From: UBA4615 sp046046245
Lineage (GTDB): Bacteria > Pseudomonadota > Gammaproteobacteria > Burkholderiales > Burkholderiaceae_E
DNA length: 25,407 bases
Assembly (NCBI GenBank): GCA_046046245.1
Contig: JBJOKE010000013.1
Location: forward strand, 1 to 25,407
Direction: 5' to 3'
In this document: positions 15,434 through 21,479 of the stretch, one piece after another
Numbering within the stretch: position 1 is the first letter of the stretch
Layout: the number at the start of each line of letters is the position of its first letter
Program-made: the position numbers and the translations under genes
The notes under the pieces: model-generated
The model's input: only the letters and a program-made list of their open reading frames with translations
The model's database searches: none
Told to the model about the DNA's origin: nothing

Positions 15434-16153
15434 ATGAGCGCCGCAGCACGCCCCGCCCCGCCCCGCCGCGCGCCGCGCGCGCTCGCCGCCGTCGCGCTCG
15501 CCGCGGCCGCCGGCGCGACCGTCGCACAGGACTCGCCGGCGCTGCCCGGCGGCGCCGACGCGATCCGCGCCTTCGTCGAGCGGCAGCTGCCCGCGACCGC
15601 GGGTCGTGCCGAGGTGCAGCTCGGCCAGCTCGACCCTCGGCTCCAGCTCGCGCCCTGCGCGCGCGTCGAGCCGGCGCTGCTGCCCGGCACGCGGCTGTGG
15701 GGCCGCAGCGCGATCGCGCTGCGCTGCGTCGAGGGGGCGACCTGGACCGTGACCCTGCCGGTCAGCGTCAGCGTGCGCGGCCGCGCGATCGTGGCCGGCG
15801 AGGCGCTCGCCGCCGGCGCCCAGCCCGCGACCGCGTCGCTGCGGATCGAGGAGGTCGAGCTGACCCGCGAGCCGGGCACGCCCGTCACCGATCCGGCCCA
15901 GCTCGTCGGCCGGAGCTTGATCCGACCCGTCCAGGCCGGGCAGGTTCTCAGGCAGGAACACCTGCGTGCGACGCAGACGGTGGCGCCCGGCGATCCGGTG
16001 CGCATCCAGCTGCTCGGACAGGGCTTCACGATCCAGGCCGATGGCCAGGCGCTCGCCGGTGCGGGCGACGGCCAGCCGATCCGGGTCCGGACCGAGAACG
16101 GTCGTATCCTCTCCGGGACCCTGCGCGGACGCACGGTCGAGGTGAGGATCTGA
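15434..16153 (+). CDS. flgA: P-ring assembly chaperone FlgA
   Basis: FlgA is a periplasmic chaperone needed to assemble FlgI into the P-ring. The product is 239 aa (219 in E. coli). A Sec signal peptide with five arginines in the n-region (residues 7-16) and an Ala-rich core probably ends at Ala31 (ATVA then QD). The C-terminal SAF domain has the family landmarks GEALAAGAQ, LVGRSLIRPVQAGQVL, then TVAPGDPVRIQLLGQGFTI, and ends in ENGRILSGTLRGRTVEVRI. A pair of cysteines (CARV and LRCV, about 27 residues apart) could form a disulfide. It is transcribed divergently from flgB, and flgM follows after 129 bp. The ribosome binding site (GAGAGAG) is modest. Confidence 0.93.
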   Translation: MSAAARPAPPRRAPRALAAVALAAAAGATVAQDSPALPGGADAIRAFVERQLPATAGRAEVQLGQLDPRLQLAPCARVEPALLPGTRLWGRSAIALRCVEGATWTVTLPVSVSVRGRAIVAGEALAAGAQPATASLRIEEVELTREPGTPVTDPAQLVGRSLIRPVQAGQVLRQEHLRATQTVAPGDPVRIQLLGQGFTIQADGQALAGAGDGQPIRVRTENGRILSGTLRGRTVEVRI

Positions 16154-16212
16154 GCGGCGGCGCCGGATGCCGAACGGACGGTCTGGTGCCGTGCACCGGC
16201 GCTTTTCAGGCC

Positions 16213-16239
16213 TCAAGTCCCCGGGCCGTGCGCCGATAA
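16213..16239 (+). promoter_or_regulatory. Sigma-28 (FliA) promoter of flgM
   Basis: The -10 element GCCGATAA (16232-16239) is a perfect match to the FliA consensus. Exactly 11 bases upstream is TCAAGTCC (16213-16220), matching 5 of 8 of the consensus TAAAGTTT. The flgM ATG is 44 bases downstream. This is the class 3 promoter expected for flgM, which lets the anti-sigma factor be made in late stages as well as by read-through from flgA. Confidence 0.85.
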
Positions 16240-16282
16240 TGGAACCTGAGGGGTGCTGCGATGTACCCCGCAGGAGAAAGCG

Positions 16283-16603
16283 ATGAAGATCGGACCTACA
16301 CCCAGCGATGGCCTCCGTGCCGACGGCGTCAAGCCGACCGGCACCGAGCGCCCTTCGGCGGTCCGGCCCGGATCCGGCTCGGATCCGGTGTCGTCGCCCG
16401 CCGACGTCGACCGCGTCTCGCTGTCCGGCAGCCGCGAGACCGTTCTCGGCGGGACCACGACGCAGCCCTTCGACGAGCGCAAGGTCGCCGAGGTACGCCA
16501 GATGATCGCCGAGGGCCGTTTCCCGGTCGACGCCAAGCGGGTCGCCGAGCAGCTGCTCGCCGACTCGCGCGACCTGCTCGGCCTGCAGGGGCCGGCCCGG
16601 TGA
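16283..16603 (+). CDS. flgM: Anti-sigma-28 factor FlgM
   Basis: FlgM binds FliA and holds it inactive until the hook-basal body is complete, when FlgM is exported. The product is 106 aa, small, polar and Pro/Ser-rich in its first 60 residues, as expected for an intrinsically disordered export substrate. The family N-terminus MKIGPTPSD and the DRVSLSGS segment (43-50) are present. The FliA-binding C-terminal part has the helix KVAEVRQMIAEGRFPVDAKR followed by VAEQLL. The ATG at 16283 was preferred over an in-frame GTG at 16253 because of the GGAG just upstream and the family N-terminus. A sigma-28 promoter lies 44 bp upstream. The TGA stop overlaps the GTG start of flgN. Its partner FliA is encoded in this window at 18426. 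Confidence 0.94.
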   Translation: MKIGPTPSDGLRADGVKPTGTERPSAVRPGSGSDPVSSPADVDRVSLSGSRETVLGGTTTQPFDERKVAEVRQMIAEGRFPVDAKRVAEQLLADSRDLLGLQGPAR

Positions 16604-16971
16604 GCACCGCCGTTCCGGGCCGCGCGCCTGCGCCGCCCGAGCCCGTGCGCGCGATCGAGGCGCTCGAGCGGCTGCTCGACGCGCAGCGCGCGGCGCTGGT
16701 CGACGGCGACGTCACCGTCCTCGAGGCCATCCACGAACGGATCCACGCGCTGCTGTCCGACCCCGTCTGGAAGCACGCCGCTGCCCGCGACCGCTCGCCG
16801 CACCGGGTCCGGCGCGCGCTGCGCGCCGCGGCGCTGAACGCGGGCCTGGCCGCACGCGGCGAGGCGCAGGCGGCCCGCGCGCTCGCCGCGATGGGCCTCG
16901 CGCCCTCCCTCTACACGTCGAAGGGCGCGCTCGGCGCCCGAGGCGGTCCGTCGCGCGGCCTGTCGGCCTGA
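16600..16971 (+). CDS. flgN: Junction-protein export chaperone FlgN
   Basis: FlgN is the cytoplasmic chaperone for FlgK and FlgL. The product is 123 aa (138 in enterobacteria). Similarity is limited, but position directly after flgM, size and a helical, charged profile fit. The N-terminal helix AIEALERLLDAQRAALVDGD with VTVLEAIHERIHALL is FlgN-like, and the rest is Ala/Arg-rich helix with a Gly-rich tail. The start is a GTG at 16600 in a GTGA overlap with the flgM stop, implying translational coupling. It is the last gene of flgA-M-N, and a hairpin follows 10 bp after the stop. Its clients flgK and flgL are in the divergent operon. Confidence 0.85.
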   Translation: MSTAVPGRAPAPPEPVRAIEALERLLDAQRAALVDGDVTVLEAIHERIHALLSDPVWKHAAARDRSPHRVRRALRAAALNAGLAARGEAQAARALAAMGLAPSLYTSKGALGARGGPSRGLSA

Positions 16972-16981
16972 ACACGCGACC

Positions 16982-17002
16982 CGGGCGCGCGCGGCGCGCC
17001 CG
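16982..17002. terminator. Symmetric hairpin between convergent flgN and MCP-like gene
   Basis: A perfect 9-bp stem (CGGGCGCGC 16982-16990 with GCGCGCCCG 16994-17002) has a 3-nt loop. It is the only notable structure in the 43-bp gap between two convergent stop codons, so it probably terminates both operons. On + it is followed by TTCCC, not a full T-run. Confidence 0.65.
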
Positions 17003-17014
17003 TTCCCGATCCGG

Positions 17015-18355
17015 TCAGAACCGGTAGGCGATCCGCAGCCCGCCCCAGTGGCGGCCGCGCACCACGATCGGTGCCGACAGGTCCTTCATCAGCGCGTACT
17101 GGCCGCCGCCCATGTCGCGGCGGTAGGTCTGCAGCAGGAAGCGTCGCCGGTTGCGGCCGGCCGCGAGGCCCGTGCGGTCGGCGAAGATCCGACGGTTGCG
17201 GCAGTTCGCCGCATTCCAGACCGGATCGGGTCCCTGCGGGCGGGAGAACGTCGCGTTGTGCGTCGGCAGGTAGCCATTGCGGTCCACGGCCGCGCAGAAC
17301 ACGACGTTCGCCAGCGACGCGAGCACCGGCTCCTGCAGGTCCGGGAGCAGCGCGTCGGCGAGCGCGGTGAAGCGGGTCAGGTGCTGGACCGGGTCGCTGC
17401 CCTCGATCGGGCGGTAGTCGGAGTCGAACAGGTCGTCGATCGTGAGGCGACCGGCGGCGAGCGCCTGCTCGAAGCGATCGGCGATCGCGCCGGCGGTCGC
17501 GATCGCGGTCTCGATGTACGGCGTGTCGGCGGTGTGCACGCCGCTGTCGGCGGTCAGCTCGAGCAGCGACTCGGACACGCCGAGGAAGGTGCCGGCCCGT
17601 GTGCGCGCCGCATCGAGCGCGGCGGCGGTCTCGTCGACCTGCCCGGCGAGCGCGCGCACCGTCGCGAGCACCGATTCGCAGCCGGCGACGTTCTCGCGCG
17701 CGGCGGCGGCGATCTCGTCGACCCGCGCCTCGGCGCGGCCCAGCGCCCCGTGGAACGCGCTGTCGCCGGTGCCGCCGTCGACGATCTCGCGCGACAGCGA
17801 CGCGATCCGCTCGTCGAGCCGCTGGACCGTGCCCATGATCAGCTTCGACGAGGCCTCGACCTTCGCCGCCAGGTCACGGACCGCCTCGGCGACGACGCCG
17901 AAGCCGCGGCCCGCGTCACCCGCGCGCTTGGCCTCGACCGACGCGTTGAACGCCACGAGCCGGGTCTGCAGCGCGATCCGCGTGATCTCGCCGGCTGCGC
18001 CGGAGACGTCGCGCAGCGTGTCGACCACCTCGGCCACCCCCTGCCCGACCTGCGCCACGGCTTCGCGCGCCTCCTGCACGGCATCGCGGCTCGCCTGCGT
18101 CGCCTGCGCGATCGAGCGGTTCGCGACGGTCATGCCGTCCATCTCGTCGGCGGCACGCCGGCACGCATCGCGCTGGCTCGCGCCTGCGGCGGCGAGGTCC
18201 TCGATGGTGCCCGACAGCTCCGCCGCCTCGCGGCCGAGCTCGCCGGCCTGGCGGGCCAGCTCGGCGAGGCGGGCACCGTCGAGGGCGTCGGCGGCGGCGG
18301 GCGGCGTGTCCGGCGCGGCGGCGGCGGCGCGTCGCTTCATGAGGGTCGCGATCAT
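17015..18355 (-). CDS. Soluble MCP-like chemoreceptor with C-terminal sensor domain
   Basis: This 446-aa protein has a methyl-accepting chemotaxis signalling tip at residues 126-162. It reads RIALQTRLVAFNASVEAKRA then GDAGRGFGVVAEAVRDLA, recognisable against the canonical tip (IAxQTNxLALNAAVEAARAG) with Phe, Ser and Lys changes. Long Ala/Glu-rich helices (about 25-265) surround it. There is no transmembrane segment or signal peptide. The C-terminal part (about 300-446) is a separate domain with VDRNGYLPTHN, NCRNRRIF and DMGGGQYALMKDLSAPI, similar to the Cache/PAS-like C-terminal region of some bacterial receptors. The order is thus signalling domain first, sensor last. It is the last gene of the flhB-fliA operon, 70 bp after fliA, and so probably flagellum-co-regulated. 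The ligand is unknown. An alternative start is ATG at 18340. Confidence 0.82.
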   Translation of the reverse strand: MIATLMKRRAAAAAPDTPPAAADALDGARLAELARQAGELGREAAELSGTIEDLAAAGASQRDACRRAADEMDGMTVANRSIAQATQASRDAVQEAREAVAQVGQGVAEVVDTLRDVSGAAGEITRIALQTRLVAFNASVEAKRAGDAGRGFGVVAEAVRDLAAKVEASSKLIMGTVQRLDERIASLSREIVDGGTGDSAFHGALGRAEARVDEIAAAARENVAGCESVLATVRALAGQVDETAAALDAARTRAGTFLGVSESLLELTADSGVHTADTPYIETAIATAGAIADRFEQALAAGRLTIDDLFDSDYRPIEGSDPVQHLTRFTALADALLPDLQEPVLASLANVVFCAAVDRNGYLPTHNATFSRPQGPDPVWNAANCRNRRIFADRTGLAAGRNRRRFLLQTYRRDMGGGQYALMKDLSAPIVVRGRHWGGLRIAYRF

Positions 18356-18425
18356 CGTGCGTCTCGTCCTGCGAGTGAGGCGTGGGTGGAACGTGGACGG
18401 TCGGGTGGGGACGTTCGACGGCGGC

Positions 18426-19139
18426 TCAGAGGCCCTTGAGCTTCGTGCGCAGGCGGGCCACCGCCTGGCTGTGCAGCTGGCAGATGCGCGACTCGGTCAC
18501 GCCGAGGACCGCGCCGATCTCCTTCAGGTTCATGTCGTGCTCGTAGTACATGCCCATCACCTGCTTCTCGCGCTCGGGCAGCGCGGCGATCGCCGCCGCG
18601 AGCGACGCGCGGAACCGCTCGTCGCCGAGCAGCTTCAGCGGATCGTCGCGGTCGGGGGCGGCGTGGCGATCGAGGAAGCTCTCGTCGGAATCGGGCCCCA
18701 TCAGCTCGTCGAGGTAGAGCAGCTGGCCGCCGTGCGCGTCGCCCAGCATCTGCTGGTACTCGGCGAGCGGGACGCCCATGTGCGCGGCGACCTCGGCCTC
18801 GGTGGCCGGGCGACGCAGCTTCTGCTCGACCGCGTGGATCGCCGCCTCGACCGCGCGCTGGTTGCGCCGCACCGAGCGCGGCAGCCAGTCGCTGCCGCGC
18901 AGCTCGTCGATCATCGCGCCGCGGATCCGCTGCATCGCGAAGGTCTCGAACTGCGCGCCGTGGCCGCTCTCGTAGCGCGACAGCGCGTCCATCAGGCCGA
19001 TCATCCCGGCCTGGATCAGGTCGTCGAGCTCCACGTTCGCCGGCAGTCGGGCGATCATCTGCGACGCGAGGCGCCGCACCATCGGCGCATAGCGTTCGAC
19101 CGCCGCGCTGCGGTCCAGGGTGCCGCGAGCCGTGTACAT
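18426..19139 (-). CDS. fliA: Flagellar sigma factor FliA (sigma-28, RpoF)
   Basis: FliA directs RNA polymerase to late flagellar genes and is inhibited by FlgM. The product is 237 aa from the ATG at 19139. Region 2 is ERYAPMVRRLASQMIARLPA, then NVELDDLIQAGMIGLMDA (to residue 52), with FETFAMQRIRGAMIDELR after it. Region 3 is RRNQRAVEAAIHAVEQKL. The region 4 helix-turn-helix is NLKEIGAVLGVTESRICQLH (204-223). I chose 19139 because homologues begin MYTA and GGGAGG lies four bases upstream. An ATG at 19172 would add 11 residues, also has a good site (AGGAG) and would overlap the flhG stop, so it cannot be excluded. Promoters that FliA should read are present at flgM and, probably, flhB. Confidence 0.95.
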   Translation of the reverse strand: MYTARGTLDRSAAVERYAPMVRRLASQMIARLPANVELDDLIQAGMIGLMDALSRYESGHGAQFETFAMQRIRGAMIDELRGSDWLPRSVRRNQRAVEAAIHAVEQKLRRPATEAEVAAHMGVPLAEYQQMLGDAHGGQLLYLDELMGPDSDESFLDRHAAPDRDDPLKLLGDERFRASLAAAIAALPEREKQVMGMYYEHDMNLKEIGAVLGVTESRICQLHSQAVARLRTKLKGL

Positions 19140-19156
19140 CGTGCCTCCCGTCTTCT

Positions 19157-19810
19157 TCAGTGGGGTCGCCATGTCGACCTCTCCTCCCGGCCCCGGGCCC
19201 AGTCCGCCAGATCGTCGGCAAGCCGCCGGTAGGCACCCGCCACCGGCGCGTCGGGCGCGGCGCCCGCGAACGCCAGGTCCACGCCGAGGAAGCGCCGGAC
19301 GGCCTGCGCGAGCCGCGCGTGGCCGAGGCGCGCCGGCGCGCCGCCGGTGCCGCGCCCGAACACCGCGCAGACCTCGCGGATCGAGCCGAGGCCGACCATC
19401 GCCTTGATCCGCGCGTAGGCGGTGGCGAGCCCCTCGGCATCGGCCCCCGACAGCACGATCGCCTCGCTCGCCGGCAGCGCGAGGCCGCGGGCGAGCCGCG
19501 CGTCGTCGACCGCCACCAGCGTCAGCGCCGCGCGTTCGGCGATCCCGGGCAGCGCCTGCAGCCCCGGGCCCGCCTGCACGGCCGGGATCGCCCGCAGTCC
19601 GCTGCGCGGCCGGCCGCCGTGCAGCCGGTCGATCACCGCGTCGAAGTCGCTCACCACCGCGACCGACACGCCGCCGTCGGCCAGCGCCTGCGCGAGCCGC
19701 ACCACGCAGTCCGGGTGTTCGCCCGCGCCGGCCACCGCCAGCATCGGTCCGCCGCGGCGCGGCATCGCGCGGCGCAGGCCGTCGGCCTGGTCCCTGCCGA
19801 GATCAAGCAT
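19157..19810 (-). CDS. flhG: FlhG/FleN-like MinD-family protein with degenerate P-loop
   Basis: FlhG proteins are MinD-type ATPases that limit flagellar number together with FlhF. This 217-aa product sits exactly between flhF and fliA, is shorter than usual FlhG (about 270-300 aa), and aligns in general outline. The strand-loop-helix expected to carry the deviant Walker A motif (KGGxGKT) reads AVAGAGEHPDCVVRLAQALA (residues 25-44), with no Lys or Thr. Downstream SEAIVLSGADAEGLATAYAR and RRFLGVDLAFAGAAPDA match the later part of the family. The whole protein has a single lysine (Lys137). ATP hydrolysis is therefore unlikely. The ATG at 19810 follows GGGAG and overlaps the flhF stop by 8 bp; the frame upstream is the antisense-like extension within flhF. 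Symbol assigned from context and partial similarity. Confidence 0.78.
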   Translation of the reverse strand: MLDLGRDQADGLRRAMPRRGGPMLAVAGAGEHPDCVVRLAQALADGGVSVAVVSDFDAVIDRLHGGRPRSGLRAIPAVQAGPGLQALPGIAERAALTLVAVDDARLARGLALPASEAIVLSGADAEGLATAYARIKAMVGLGSIREVCAVFGRGTGGAPARLGHARLAQAVRRFLGVDLAFAGAAPDAPVAGAYRRLADDLADWARGREERSTWRPH

Positions 19811-21479
19811 GCGCGGCGTCTCCCTGCAGCGCGGCCGCCACGCCGAAGACCAGCGGCAGCTCCTCGTCGTCGAGCGCGAACGCACCGCCCGGCGCCGCCA
19901 GCAGCGCGCGCCGCACGAGCCGCGCGGCATCGGGCGCATGCCAGTCCTCGGGCACGCGCTGGCCGTCGCAGACGCCCAGCAGCCGCAGCCGCTGGCGCAG
20001 CAGGCAGTCGAGCGCGCCGCCGAGCCGCGCGGCCTCGTCCACCTTGGTCAGCACCACCCCGCTCGCCTGCCGCGCCTCGTAGGCGCGCAGCGACTCGTCG
20101 ATCGTCTCGGCCTGGGCGGCGCAGCTCGCGACCACGACGTGCCGGATGTCGGTGCGCGGCAGCGACATCAGCAGGCTGCGGATCCGCTCGTCGCGGTGGC
20201 CCATGCCGACCGTGTCGATCAGCACCAGCTGCCGGCTCGAACGCAGTCGCAGCAGGTCGTGCAGCGCCGACGCGTCGTGCGCGATGTGGACCGGCACGCC
20301 GAGGATCCGGCCGAAGGCGCGCAGCTGGTCGTGCGCGCCGAGACGATAGGTGTCGACGGTGATCAGCGCGACCGAGGCCGCGCCGTGCTTCAGCACGTGA
20401 CGCGCCGCGATCTTCGCGGTCGTCGTGGTCTTGCCGACACCGGTCGGCCCGACCAGCGCGAACACGCCGCCCGCCTCGAAGGTCTCGTCGCGGCCCGCGC
20501 AGCGGACGTTGCGCGCCAGCACCTGCTCGAGCCAGGACTGCGCGTCGCGCTCGCCATAGTCGGACGGCAGCTTCGAGACCACCGAGCGCGCGAGCTTGAG
20601 CGAGAAGCCGGCACCCACCATCGTGCGCAGCAGCCGACCCTGGACCGGGCTGCGGCGCACGCCCTCGAACCAGCTGACCGTCGCGAACTGGCGCGCGATC
20701 ATGCCCTTGAGCGACTGCAGCTCGGCGACCAGCGCCTCGTTGCCCGGGGGCGCGACCGGCGCGCGCTCCGGGCCCGTGATCGTCGCCGGCCACTCGGGCG
20801 CGGCCGGCGTCGCCACCGGGGCCGCGAACGGCGAGCCCGCGGCGTGCGCGAAGGCCTGCGGCGCGAGGCCGCCGGGATGGCCGGTCCCCGCGAAGCCCGC
20901 GAGGTGCGGCGCGGACGCGGCGGCGGCGAAGGCCGCGGGCTCGGCCGCGAATGCGGCCGCCTCGCCGGCGAAGCCACCGGCTCCGGTGCCGAAGACGGGT
21001 TCGATCCGCGCCGGCGGCGCGGCGCGCGGCACGCGCGGCGGACGCGAGGCCGCGACCGTCGCCTTCGTCGCGGCGGACGGCGCCGTCGCGCCGCGAGCGG
21101 CCGCCGGCTGCGCGCGGGTGGCGGCGCGAGCCTGCTCGGCGAGCGCGCCGGTGCCTGGCACGGCCGGCGCCGTCGAACGCGTCTGGCGCTCGCGCAGGCG
21201 CTGTCGGACGTAGTCCTGGAACGAGACGGTGCTCATGCCGGAGGGCGGCACCTCGGCGGTCGGCGCGGCGCCCGGGCCCGCCGCCGCAGCGGCCGAGGCG
21301 TGGGGCGGCGGCTCGTCGGCCACGGGCAGTGCCTGCAGCGCGCCGGGCGCGGCGGCGAGCAGCTCGACCCCTTCCGCGCAGGGCCGGTTCGCGAGCACCA
21401 GCGCGTCGGGCCCGAGCGCGTCGCGAAGCTTGCGCATCGCCTCGCGCGACGTCCGTCCGACGAATCGCATCACGTTCAT
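19803..21479 (-). CDS. flhF: Flagellar SRP-type GTPase FlhF
   Basis: FlhF is an SRP-family GTPase governing flagellar placement and early assembly. The product is 558 aa, longer than usual. The N-terminal B domain (1-45) reads MNVMRFVGRTSREAMRKLRD then ALGPDALVLANR. Residues about 50-245 are a low-complexity Ala/Pro/Gly-rich linker, including FAAEPAAFAAAASA. The N and G domains occupy about 250-550. The G1 P-loop is GPTGVGKTTTTAKIA (344-358), followed by VDTYRLGAHDQL (375-386), G3 as DTVGMGHRD (422-430, instead of the common DTAGM) and G4 TKVD (478-481). The start is an ATG in an ATGA overlap with the flhA stop, with GGAG upstream. Active-site motifs appear intact, so it is probably a working GTPase. 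Confidence 0.95.
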   Translation of the reverse strand: MNVMRFVGRTSREAMRKLRDALGPDALVLANRPCAEGVELLAAAPGALQALPVADEPPPHASAAAAAGPGAAPTAEVPPSGMSTVSFQDYVRQRLRERQTRSTAPAVPGTGALAEQARAATRAQPAAARGATAPSAATKATVAASRPPRVPRAAPPARIEPVFGTGAGGFAGEAAAFAAEPAAFAAAASAPHLAGFAGTGHPGGLAPQAFAHAAGSPFAAPVATPAAPEWPATITGPERAPVAPPGNEALVAELQSLKGMIARQFATVSWFEGVRRSPVQGRLLRTMVGAGFSLKLARSVVSKLPSDYGERDAQSWLEQVLARNVRCAGRDETFEAGGVFALVGPTGVGKTTTTAKIAARHVLKHGAASVALITVDTYRLGAHDQLRAFGRILGVPVHIAHDASALHDLLRLRSSRQLVLIDTVGMGHRDERIRSLLMSLPRTDIRHVVVASCAAQAETIDESLRAYEARQASGVVLTKVDEAARLGGALDCLLRQRLRLLGVCDGQRVPEDWHAPDAARLVRRALLAAPGGAFALDDEELPLVFGVAAALQGDAAHA

